From assembly GCF_000004075.3 (NCBI RefSeq), contig NC_026658.2:23424075-23488074 (forward strand): DNA of 64,000 nucleotides. Reading direction: 5' to 3'. The position numbers and the translations under genes were made by a program. The notes under the pieces are model-generated. The model had not been told where the DNA came from, searched no databases, and saw only the letters and a list, made by a program, of their open reading frames with translations. Below, piece by piece: positions 36,150 to 47,518 of this stretch; the first letter of the stretch is position 1, and every line of letters begins with the position of its first letter. Source of the stretch: Cucumis sativus. Taxonomy: Eukaryota > Streptophyta > Magnoliopsida > Cucurbitales > Cucurbitaceae.

Positions 36150-37223
36150 CTGAAAAACAGTTTTATATATTTGTAATAATTAAGCAACCAACAAAGTTCA
36201 TACATGATCTTCATTTTATCCCAAACATATAGTTGAATTATATATACCCTTAATCTAGTTTTGATAATTTTCAACACATTATCACTATATACTCTTTTCA
36301 TAGATAGAACGTAACCATACGTATAATGCATTATTAATTACTATAAACATTTGATAATTGTATATAATTGAAGGGTTAAGGAGGAGGATGTTAAAACTTC
36401 AAAAAATATAGAGACGAAATTGAAAAAAAAATCAAAATATATGATTTAAATGTATAGTTTAGTTTGCAGCAATTTTGTGTTATTAAATATTAAAACAAAA
36501 TTGGGTTATGGGATACAATAAAATAGAAAGACTAAAGAGACAAATGAAAGAAAAAAGGGATGGAAATAGTTATTGATTTATTTGGAATATTACAAATGAT
36601 AATTTTATATTTCTTGAAAAAGAAAAAGGTGTCTAAGGAAAAAGTTAAAGATACTAATAATTGTTCTAGACCTCTAATCATATATATTCTAAAGAAACCC
36701 ACCATAAACCCTAGCTCATGTATCATGAAATTTAGGGCTTTGAAGCTTTTTTTTATTTTCAACAACTATCAGGATGGAAAATTGCAAACCTTTAATCTCA
36801 TTTAAGGTGAAAAATCATGTTAAACTATCGATTAGCTAAACTTATTTTGACAGAGTTACGATGATTATTTCTTGAATTTTCTCTTAACATAAAAACAAAA
36901 TAATATTGATGATGTTCATTCGCTTTGTTATATATTGATCTCTTACTAATTTTGGAAAGTATAAAACCATATATTATTTTGATTTTGAATGATTAAATTA
37001 TGTGTATTTTGATCGACCTGAATAAATAAACTTCATAATCAATCTCAAACATGTTTTGAAACCAACAAAAACTTTGATATATACATTAATCATTTAGTTC
37101 TTTTCCTAAAAATCAAAGATTTGAATTTGAAGTACTTCACGATTAGATTTGTTGGATTAGCGTTTAACTATCCTCGTCATCGTAATACTAAATAGCATAT
37201 ATATATTAATATTAATATTTGAA

Positions 37224-37838
37224 TTAGGATATATATTTACCTTGTTGATGAGTGTTAATTGGAATCTTCTTTTTCTTCTTCTTCTTATATGGGATTCCTC
37301 TGGCCTTGGATTGAGAGTCCCTAACTTCCCTTAAATAAACCCTAATAGCACCACTAGCAAATGGATTAGTGTCTGATGAGCCTCCATTTTCTTCATAAGC
37401 AGCTCTAAGGCGACCAATAAGAGCATCAAGGCTGCCCCAAGCTTGTCTAAGAGGGCAAGTACAAGGCCCTGCTGGCTCAGGTTCTCCAAAGAAACCACAC
37501 CCATTTAAATGCACTTTTGTCTTCCCAAATTGGTCTAGATATCTCAGGAATTCCAATACATGACTTGAATTGCATTGTGATATAGCCAATGGTGGCCTTT
37601 GGTTCCTCAAATATTGCCCAAAAGTGTACCAATCTCTCCTCTTTTGTGACTCGTACCGACTAATCACTGGTGCGCCTACTACTGACGATGTTGGTGCTGC
37701 TTGCTCATCTCCTCGTTCAAACTGTTGTTGTTGTTGATGATGATTGTGATCGTCAACAACAACGATTAGAGCTGAGGAAGAAGAAGAGGAATTTGATGAT
37801 GATCCTTCATGAACATCCTTGCCTTTACTACTTGACAT
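37224..37838 (-). CDS. LSH: ALOG-domain nuclear regulator of the LSH/G1-like family
   Basis: 204 residues in one open frame. LSH/ALOG proteins are plant nuclear DNA-binding regulators of meristem, organ-boundary and light responses. The N-terminus (1-59) is low complexity: Ser runs, then HNHHQQQQQ. The ALOG domain (about 60-186) begins [11 protein letters not shown] and includes [30 protein letters not shown], the zinc-ribbon insert with His110, Cys114, Cys126 and Cys128 ([28 protein letters not shown]) and [25 protein letters not shown] lysine run at 185-191 is the usual nuclear signal. YKKKKKKK after the domain resembles the LSH7/9/10 branch. The stop at 37224 may not be used: a good donor, CAACAAG|GTAAAT at 37241/37240, could splice to an acceptor at 36149 and end the protein two codons later (GA-stop). 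Family call is firm; the C-terminus is uncertain. Confidence 0.92.
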   Translation of the reverse strand: MSSSKGKDVHEGSSSNSSSSSSALIVVVDDHNHHQQQQQFERGDEQAAPTSSVVGAPVISRYESQKRRDWYTFGQYLRNQRPPLAISQCNSSHVLEFLRYLDQFGKTKVHLNGCGFFGEPEPAGPCTCPLRQAWGSLDALIGRLRAAYEENGGSSDTNPFASGAIRVYLREVRDSQSKARGIPYKKKKKKKIPINTHQQGKYIS

Positions 37839-40800
37839 ATGATCGATCTCTTCAAGATTATTAGATTTAACAAAGAAAACAAATTAGGTAAATGTTTTGG
37901 AGGTAGCAGAGTGAAGAGATCAGAAGGGGAACAAGAATTTTGTTGAGTGGGGGAGTAATAGAAGGGGGGAAACACAAGAAAAATGAAAGAATTAGATCGT
38001 ATCATGGAGGAGACATCATTTGGTCCAACCTCATATTGCTTTATTAATTCTTTTTTCCCTCTCTCTCTCCCACACACCTTTTAATTGTACTATATTAATT
38101 AACCCGATAACCCAATTTCTTTTCATGATTTCGCCTTATAATAATTAGATTTTTTATCGTCCAAATTCAATCATCACTCCATCTAATCTAATTAATTATA
38201 ATCTAATGTAAATTAATTGGGTTAATTAGAAGCTAATTTCTTTTTTCATTTTGGACATAATGGTCCATCAATCAAAACTTGACATGTGGAGCTTCTGAAA
38301 GAAATCAATGGCATTTGTTTCTTTTCTTCCTATTCTCCATACCGCGAGGACTCGACACGTCACCAAAATAAAGTTAGTAAAAAAAAGAGATAAAATAATG
38401 AAAACCTAAGGAAAGTATTTTATATATAAATTTTAAAAAAGAAATTCCCTCACACTCATTTTAAATATTATGCGTATAATGATTAATAAACACAAATATA
38501 TGAACAAGAATGATTTTGAAGTACCTACCAAATCTCATCTTTGTCTACCAAAACTTCATTCACAATTTTTAGCTCATTCTTAATTTTAACTTTTAATTTT
38601 AAAAGTGAAACTCTTCCCTTCGTAATATATTATACACTCAATTTATTATTTTAGAAAAAGATATGTAATAACCGCACGTGAGAATAAGATCATGACTACA
38701 AAATAATATGAAAAATTAATTAATAATTCCCTATAGAATTTAATAATAAAAACTTTTTTCAATTTAACAAATAAATTAATACAGTATTTTTGAATCAATA
38801 TGATAAGTTGGTTGAACATATAAACTTCTTTTTGTTTAGACTGCAATGATACAACAATAGACCAAATGATCAAAACCTTAAGTATTAATTAAATTGATCA
38901 AATTATAATTAATTAATGGCCGACTAAGCATCTTTATTCTGACACGTGGCACTTTATTATTGGATCTAATTTTTTTCTCCTTTTTTCATTTTGCTAATTT
39001 TCTTAATTTAATGGCACTATGGCCAATATCTTCCATAATCTTAATTAGCACTGCTAATAATGCTTTTGGAATAGTTAATTAATGATTTCTTTTTAAGTGT
39101 TTGCTTTTGTTGTTATCTTCAAATATTATTTTTCCTCAATTATCTTTATTTTATTTTTTTTAGTTAGAATTGAAATTAGGAGAGTTTTTATTTATTAGAA
39201 CTAAGATGAGAGAATTGAGGTTAATGAGTTATATATGTTGATGTATATAAGAAATTAAAGCTTCTGTTTTTTTTCTTCTCTTTTTTTCTATGGTTTCTAA
39301 AAGGCTTCCTAAAAATGTATTGTTTATATACGTTGCTCGTTAAACAATTCGTGTAACTTTACTACATCTGAGTGAAAAAAAAATCGTAGAATATTAAATC
39401 TTAGGTAGGTGATCACCATAAATTTAATTTGTGACTTTTAAGCCTTTGAGAGACTTTTTCTTACGTTCCCACTACCGCTACACAACTAATCCATAATGGT
39501 TAATTATTTGGAAAATAGTTTATCTTTTTTTAAAAAAGGAAAATTAAGCAATAAAATATCATTTCTACCTCTAAATTTAAGTAAAAACATTTTTTATATA
39601 AAAGAAAAAGTTGTTTTTAAGAACCTATTTTTGGAATTTGGAATTTAGTTTAGAATTAAGTTTTTTTTACTTATGAAAAATGAAAACAATAGTAAGAAAT
39701 TGAGAGAAAATAAAGTTAATTTTAAAAAAATGAAATAGTTATATCAAACGAAATCAACCTTTTAAGCATTGAATTATGTTAGAGGTTTTTTTTTTTTTTT
39801 TATGATCTAATTAGAATCTCGAGGAGCCAAAGTTTGTCTAAGTTTTTAAGGACAATAATTCCATTATGCACATCAATATGATACATTTACACATCACATT
39901 GTGTCAATCATCCCAAAAGATTTCCATACTTTTAATTTGTCTATATGAACTAATGAATAATAATAATCCCATCTATACATACATATATACATATATATCA
40001 TTCCTCACCCTTAAATCATTGTAACTTCGAAAATAAGTGTCCTTAGGATCCACAATATGGCATTTTTCTTCTTCTCATCTTTCCAATAATAATTCTCGCC
40101 TACACCTTGCAAAACCTTTGGATTTATTCAAGATTATTATTGGTTAGGTAGTAGAGTATTTTTATACTTTATTAAACTAAGCCTACATTATCATATAATT
40201 AAGTGGTTAACAACACATCTACTCATTTGCATCTCTATTTTCTAAGACGATGCTATTGCTACAATCAAGTTTTTTTTTTTTAAATTTGGTTAGGCCCATT
40301 TCTTTTACCTCATTATCCCTACAAAATTCAAGCCCAAAATAAATGGAACAAACTTCACTCAATCTCCATAACTATATACACACACCAATCAAATAAAATA
40401 TTGTATCCATATCACAAATTTTTATCTACTTTTAGTCAATTTAATTTTGCCTTTTTTAAAATTAATTCTATATCGATATTAATTAAATAACGACGATAAT
40501 ATTCATGGAAGAAAAAACATTAGGTAAGAACTAATTAAAAGTATATAGACATTAAAATAGAACAAAATACAAAATTTGAAAACTTAGATAATAAAGCCAT
40601 GAGATTGGGATGAGAAGTTGAATGGCAATGGGCAAATATTATCCACACGTTAATGGACGCAATTGCATGGTGCTTTGGTATCACATCACAAACAAACATT
40701 TTTCTGTCTAGTGAATCCAAATATGCTCTAATTTAATTTTAAACGTGAAAAAAAGAATGTGAACATAAAAAGACTCATTCCTAAATTGAACTACAGAATT

Positions 40801-42569
40801 CCTCCCTCGATCTTTTACAAACCATTTATAAATTTTAATTTTGATTTGTCAATGTTATATATTTGAAAGTAAGAGACCAGGGTACATATTAAATTTAGGA
40901 ATTGAATTGTTAATTATTATTTAAAGTTTAGAAGTGTTTTTTTAAAAAAAAAGAAAGAAGAAAAGAATTGAGGAATTGAGAAAAGATGTAATACATAGAT
41001 CAATCAAATCAACCAATTCATAGCCGGCAAGGCAATGAAGCATTGAAAGGCTCCTTCAAAAGCGACCACCATTCACTTTTTTCCCCACATTTTAATATGT
41101 TAGGTGAATGCCCCCTTCCCCACATGTGACACCCCCTTTCTCCATTTTCCTTAATCTTCCATTCTTATTCTAATTTTATACATCCAAACATTAGGGCTCT
41201 ACCTCAAATACTCATCTTGTTCTCACTGTCACGCCTGTCTCAACATGAGCTCTAGTATAGTAGGCTTTGAGAGTTCGATAAACCTTTGTAACAAATTAGC
41301 ATACACAAACTATATATACCTAACTTCTATGATCAAGATAGAGTTTCTTCCTTAGTTAATAAGTAAGTCAAGTTTACCCATCAAATAATGGCATATTATA
41401 GTAAGGGAGGTTGACAGAATAAAACTAATAATAAATAAATAAAGCTTATTTTTCTCTATTTAATATTTTAAAATTTAAATTTAGTTGGGAGAGTGTGGCC
41501 CAACCTTTTCTAAGGTGTGTTTGCTTTGAAGGACAATCTAACTTTAAAAGTGCAATGAATAAAACCAACTACCCAACCCACTCCCCCTATTAAGAAAACC
41601 AACTCCTCCTTCAAACACTCAGAAACTTTCTCACACCCATTTTCCAACAAAAAACCATTTATAATATTTATGTTACACCCCATTAAATGATACCCACACC
41701 CCCCAACCCCAAAAAAAAAAAGAAAAAGAAAAAGAAAAACCACCACCATTTTTGTGAAAACAGATACCAATCTATCAACATGCTTCTGATTGATTATAAC
41801 CATAAATATCAGCTTTTGATGAGGCAAGAAGGAGAAAAACAGTAAAGTATTGGGTGAAGAGATGTTTGGAGCAATGGAAAATGAAGATTTTTTTTTTTAT
41901 TATTATTAAATGAGAAAATGTTTGAAGAACAGAAGAAGAACTAACAATGATGGTAACAATGTATTTTCACCCTTTTTTTCACTAAATCCCCCACACTATT
42001 TTATCCATTCATCCATCTACCCCTTTCCTCCTTTTGTTTTTGGTTTTTTTGGGTTTTTCTTTTCTTGTATATATCATATATACATGTACAAATCCTCATT
42101 TACCAACAGCCATTTCTCTCTTGCCCTCTCCCTCTGCCTAAAATGTAGCTGAGTTTGAATTGGGACTTTGATGATTCTACGAGTTCGATACAACGGGGGG
42201 AGTAGACTGATAAGTCTAGGAAGGGTGTTGTAGTAAGGAAACCTGATGGGAAAATGGATATTTAACAACAAGAGGAGATGATGGGGAGAAGGAAAAAAAG
42301 ATGGAACCAGAAAGCAATGAGGAATGAATGAATAGAATAAGGAACAACTCCAAAAATGAACTATACTATCTCTCTCTGGATTCCGTTGGCTTTTTCTTTT
42401 TTTTGGTTGGATAATGGGGATTATTTCGAGCCTTCTAATTATCACAGTTATCAGGTAATTCCTTATGAGGTAGGACGGAGTTCTGGCAGGTATTGGGGGT
42501 TCAGAGTTCGGTAGGAAGAGGAGAATTGCTAAAGGAAATGAGCTCAGGCAGCAGCAGTAGACTTTAGTT
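37839..42569. other. LSH promoter side and TTL 3' side, no gene seen
   Basis: The first few hundred bases hold the LSH 5' UTR and promoter on the minus strand; a CT-rich tract lies at 38053-38070, with ACGT-core motifs (ACATGTGG, GACACGTCA) at 38280-38365. The rest is AT-rich with homopolymers (for example 39786-39800 and 40268-40280). The last ~450 bp (42120-42569) is less AT-biased and is probably the TTL 3' UTR. Open frames of up to 123 codons there run against no recognised protein. Confidence 0.5.
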
Positions 42570-45545
42570 CTATAAGCTATAATATCTCACCGAATGCTCC
42601 AACATGTCGCGAGTCGGAGATATGATCTCTTTCACTCGATTGCCGCTTTTGTAAATCTTGAATGTTGGTACAATCCTAACGTTTTCAGTATCTGCAATAG
42701 CTGGACTTTCTTCTAGATTCACCTTTTATGACAAATAGAAAATAGATAACATATTTGAGAAAGTTTACATTTCAATCTCAATATACAGACATCGTTCAAA
42801 TGATATATGAAGCAAAGAAGACAGACATGTACCTTGAGGAAATTAATGGAAGGGTAGCGACGACAAAGAATATCCACAAATGGCGATATTTGCTTGCATT
42901 GTAAATCAGACGCTGCTTTGAAATGAACCACAGTGACGCCTGCAATTCGAAGTTTAGGAGAAGAAAATCATATCAAAGGGCAATCTTAACTTCTATTTGA
43001 GTAGTTTATGAGTTCAAAACCCAACAAAGCTCCAAGTTTAATTAAGTATAACCATACCTGGAAACGATACGGCAGCTCTGAACTGATCGAGGCTCGACAC
43101 TTCCTCAACTTCGCCACCAAATTTCAGATTATGAACTTCTTCCCCCCTAGATTTTTTTAATGCAACTTGAGCATGAAATAGAGACTCAGCAACTTCATTG
43201 TCATCTGGAAGCACCGTCCTCAAAACTTCATAATCTCTTACAGCCTCCTCCCACTTTTCAAGCTGCAGGCAATCCAAAATGGAGTTAGAAACAAAACCCA
43301 ACTATCATGAATAAGCCAAGCCCAGCAGCATTCTAAGTAAAGGCAATTTACCTTACTATTTGAGGCAGCCCTTCGAAGGAGGGCTTTCGTGTAAGTTGGT
43401 TGGATAAGTAATGCTTGATTGCAATCTTCGATGGACCGCTCCCACACCCCAAGTTTAAACCAACAAGCTGCCCGATTGCAGTAGAGAACTGAATTCGAAG
43501 GGTCGAGCTTCAGACCTTCCCCATAAGCTGAGCAAGCTTCTGTATACCTTTCTGATTTAAAAAGATCATTGCCCCGAGTACGAGCTCTAGCAACCAAGCG
43601 CACATTATTAAGCAGGACTGCCACTTCAACATTCCGAGCATCAATCTGCCCTGCTTTCTCAGCAGCCGTAACTGCATTCTCAAACCTGCAACATATCCAT
43701 TATCCAATTCCCACTCTCTCAAAACCGTTTCGCAGCTGTACTTTTCAAGCTAAAATTGTAAGAACATACCTTCCCAATGCCATCTCAATTTGGGCGTGAA
43801 TGAAGTGAGAGTATGCTTCTGAAAGCATTCCAAAAAACTTTGTCTGTAAGCACGAGTTGGTCGACTGATGTAATTTCGGAACACTAAATAGGCTGGATTC
43901 TGCATCTTCAATCTGATGAAGCTTTAAAAGAGCTTCCACTCTACTCATAAACAGCTGTAGATAGATAAACAACCAAACAAACTCAGTTTTTTCTATTCTC
44001 AATCACAATAAAATCAAAATTTGCGATTAGAAAAAATATTTGAATAGCTCTTGCCTGAGGTGAAGAATCTGCACCAGCAGAAATTGCAGCATCTGCCTCC
44101 TTCAATACACTTTTCCAATCTCTAACACGACGGGCGTCCCCACATCTACTTATATGCCTCTCTACTACCTGCAATCTTTGCAACTCATTTGGATCTGGCT
44201 GAACACCGGGAAAACAAAGGTGTTTCCTAGCATTCTCTACCTGTCCTAACCTGCAAAATCACATCGAGATATAACAAATAAGCCAAGCGTTCATCGATTG
44301 ATCTATCGCTAGATAAACAATTCTTAGAAAACAAACCATCAAGTCAGCTACAAGAACATCAAAACAACACAGACAAGTCAACCAACTGTAAAGCTACATG
44401 ATTATGTCAACATATTCCAGTTTCAAAATCGCTTACACCTGAATTCATTTTCAATTACAAAAAGAATCAAACAAAAAGCTAGCTCATTGCAGATCACAGA
44501 CAGATACTTAAAGCATAAGTTTAGTGAACTAGCAACACCGTTTCCTCAGCAGTGTACATTCCAAACCCCGTCAATAAATCAATAAGAAAAAAAGTTTATC
44601 TTCGTTTCAATCTCAAAACTCAACCCACCTACGAAACAGAGATGCCAAACGCTGATGAGCCCGAATATAATTGGGATCCAATCTCACCGCCTCCTCGCAC
44701 TCGCTTACAGCCTCCCCAAGCCGTCCTAGACCAGTTAAGGCAGCCGCTCGGTTACTCCGGTAAGCTGCATTGGCCGGAGAAATTGCAATGGCTCGATCAT
44801 AAAGACTCAAAGCCTCAGCAAAATGTCCCTTTTTGTACTGCTCATTTCCAGCTCTCTTCAACTCTTCCGGATCCCCACTCTGTTTCGCCCTCTTCAACGA
44901 GTCTCCACCACCAACACCACCGACCCTCGAACAGGCGTTACTAATCGATTCAACGGCGCCAGTTTTAACACCGCCGAGTCCCCGCATTATGCTCCCATGG
45001 CCATAATTTCCCGACCCAGAACCCAAAACGTCAGTCCTCGAGCTCCGATTCGTAGACGGCATGCTCGGTTTCAAGATCCTTCCTGAAGGGCAAATATTGC
45101 CAGTGGGAAGCACATTGGAGGGAGAAGTAACAGAGCTTTGAGACTGACCCGAGTAGATTAGCGGATGATTAGAAGCGGAATCGGATCTATTGTGACCCGA
45201 CTTGAAATTCTTAGGGGTTCCGATGGATCGGAGGCTCTCCGCGGCGGTAGGGCTACTCTCACTAGACCCAGAAAGTTCACCGGAGTGATTGTTAGGACCT
45301 GAATCGGATCTTTTAGCAACTGGGTTGGGTCCATTCCGGCCAGAAACCGATCCAGAGGAGCTGGAACTACTACTGGCAGCGGGGCCGCCACCAGTCTGGT
45401 GACGAGTACGCAATGGCGAAACAGGGGAACCCAGATCTAACTCACGAAAGTCTGGTTTGTTTACTTCACAGCTCACAGAATCTCGAAAGCGATCGGAAAG
45501 ATGATCAAAACGAAGGTCGGAAATGGGATTCCCAGAATGCGACAT
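42570..45545 (-). CDS. TTL1: TPR and thioredoxin-like protein, TTL family (7 exons)
   Basis: Exons in gene order: 45545-44629, 44250-44055, 43954-43770, 43685-43352, 43262-43058, 42939-42833, 42722-42570. Phases agree and the join gives 698 residues, matching Arabidopsis TTL1 (~699). TTL proteins are cytosolic or membrane-recruited scaffolds in osmotic-stress, ABA and brassinosteroid signalling. Residues 1-~220 are disordered and Ser/Gly-rich. Tetratricopeptide repeats follow ([31 protein letters not shown]; later [19 protein letters not shown]...[26 protein letters not shown]). The C-terminal thioredoxin-like domain (about 590-698) has a single Cys627 (DLQCKQI) instead of WCxxC. Intron 2 has a GC donor (see separate entry). 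Its neighbour upstream is a gene desert. TTL1 versus a sister such as TTL3/4 is likely but not tested. Confidence 0.94.
43955..44054 (-). other. GC-AG intron in TTL
   Basis: The exon ends TCACCTCAG and the intron begins GCAAGAGC; it closes CTACAG before CTGTTTATG. The protein reads [17 protein letters not shown] across the junction, matching the family. No GT donor preserves the frame. Length is 100 bp. Confidence 0.85.
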
Positions 45546-45746
45546 TTTTCAAGCTTCCGAAAAACGAAATCCACTTTTGCCGTTGACCCAATACAGAATG
45601 AGAAGATTAAATCAGAAAAGAAGAAAAAAAACCCTCCTTTAGAAACAGAGGGAAAAATCCCCAATGGGGTATGACCCAAAAAAATTCAGCAAAATCCGTC
45701 GAGAAGTAGACGAAGACCCGTAAGAAATGTGTTTGAAGAACACATT

Positions 45747-45782
<36 letters not shown>

Positions 45783-45879
45783 ATAGAGAGAAGAGGTTGA
45801 AGAAGATGGGGATCTCGTGAAATTAAAGAAGGAAGCAAAGAATGAATGTGAGTTCTTCAAAACAAAAACAAAAAAAAAA

Positions 45880-45920
<41 letters not shown>

Positions 45921-46033
45921 ATTCTTCTTCTGTGAAATTAAAAGGCAAAAATGGAGGATGAGATGAGATTTTACAGAGTTTTTTGAGAGATTGAAGAAAG
46001 AAAGATGTTATACATTTATTTTGCTCTTTTATA
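45546..46033 (-). promoter_or_regulatory. TTL 5' UTR with two (CT)n tracts, and TATA box
   Basis: A TATAAAAG on the minus strand (CTTTTATA at 46026-46033) would start transcription near 46000, giving a ~450-base leader. Two (AG)n arrays on the plus strand at 45752-45778 and 45888-45915 appear as pyrimidine (CT)n runs in the transcript, which is common in plant leaders. A poly(A) run at about 45870-45888 abuts the second. Confidence 0.55.
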
Positions 46034-46199
46034 CACTACATAAACTCCACCTGCTGCTTCACGAGACAAGTTTTCAGTTTTTTTTTTTCTTTTTCTTTTT
46101 CTTTCCTTATAATTTTCCTCTAAAATATAAACCCTTTTTTTAATTATTTTTTAATAAATTAAGTAGAAAAGAAAAATTCTTATCTTTTGTTCAACTAAA

Positions 46200-46255
46200 C
46201 TCTCTTCTTCTCTTCTTCTCTTCTTCTCTTCCTCTCTTCTTCTCTTCTTCTTCTG
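46200..46255. repeat. Imperfect tandem array of 8-bp TCTCTTCT
   Basis: About six units of TCTCTTCT (one TCTCTTCC variant) in a pyrimidine-rich tract upstream of the TTL TATA box. Confidence 0.85.
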
Positions 46256-47482
46256 CACAATTCGCTTTTATAATTTGTTTCTTTCCAGATTTGAGCCTTT
46301 TCCACTCTCTTCCGTTAGCGCGTGCTTCTCACTCTCTCTTTATATTTTTATAAATAAAATTTTGATGTGAAATCGATCTTTATCAATCCGATAGAAATGT
46401 ACAATATCAAATAATAGAAGCTCTAAAAATAGTTTTAGCCTCTTTCTTTTCTATAAAAAATAACACTCTATTACACTTTTCTTTTCTCTTTTATAAAACT
46501 AACAACCTTAAATTATGTTTATAACCCTTTTTTTTAGTTTAGCAATTCAAACCATAAACACTATCATCTTATATAAAATGATCATGTAAATACATTTATT
46601 TATCGTTCTTGTACATCATTTAATTATAACATCAATTTATAGTTATTATCATTGCGACATGTACAAAAAAAAAGACTTATTTGCTTAATCATGCTCGCCT
46701 AGTCCATAGTTAAACCAATGACATTTTATGTCAAAACCTCAAATTGTCTATTTTAAAGTCTATTTGAATATTAAGAACGTTGATTTCATATCAATCTCAA
46801 TACTTTTTTTTGTCCCTAGTTTGATGTTATAAGGTAATAAATATAAAATTAAAACTTTTAGAAAGTTGTTAATAAAAAATACAAGGAGAGTTTGTTGTAG
46901 GAACCAATTAACAAAAAAGCAAACAACCCATTCTTTTAATTATTTGAGTGATTATGATTATAAATTATCCTATCACAAATTCACGGAGGTAAAGAAAAAA
47001 CCAAACTAAGTTTTAACATTCCTTTCCTTCTTCTTTTTTGAAATCCATTCTGACAATTGTTTTTATTAATTTTATCCACCTTTATTCCCTTCCTCTCTAA
47101 AATATTTTAAAATATCAAAATTAATTTTTATATAACTTGGTTATTTATATATTTTTAAAAAAGATAGGAGAGGAAGACAATCCAACTCAAGAAAAGCATC
47201 AAATTTTTAACGATCATAATTTTCTCCACTAATTATATAGCAGAAAATTGTAAAAAATAAATCCACAAAAAGAGGAAGAACGTCAAGAAGAACAAAATTA
47301 CAAAAATGATCGGAAAATTGTGGAGAAAAATGTTGATTACTCTTTTTTTTTTTTTTTTTTTTGTTCTTCTAAACAAATGAATATTAATAAGTAATTAATA
47401 TTAAAATCCACGTGGTTTATTCCGGAAGAATCCGACCCCACTTGTTTTGGTTCCATCTGGCGTCTCGTAAAGTAATATATAC

Positions 47483-47518
<36 letters not shown>

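Larger units (their letters stand above)
31469..37223. other. AT-rich intergenic region, EP1-like 3' side to LSH 3' side
   Basis: No independent protein gene can be supported. Near 31790-31960 there are short repeats around an ATCGTT(C/T)AAATTT core. A (AT)23 array and a diverged repeat with Asn/Lys-type codons (34330-34702) have separate entries. Possible downstream LSH exons lie near 36149 and 35895-35950, where the composition is less AT-biased and splice-like sites occur on the minus strand. Open frames of 60-95 codons elsewhere look like chance. Confidence 0.45.

Noticed and set aside
42074..42445. 123-codon minus-strand frame downstream of TTL
   Set aside because: It lies in the likely TTL 3' UTR, has no recognisable domain and is rich in Pro, Arg and Ile from skewed composition.
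44552..44944. 130-codon plus-strand frame opposite TTL exon 1
   Set aside because: It is antisense to conserved TPR codons and has no family features of its own.
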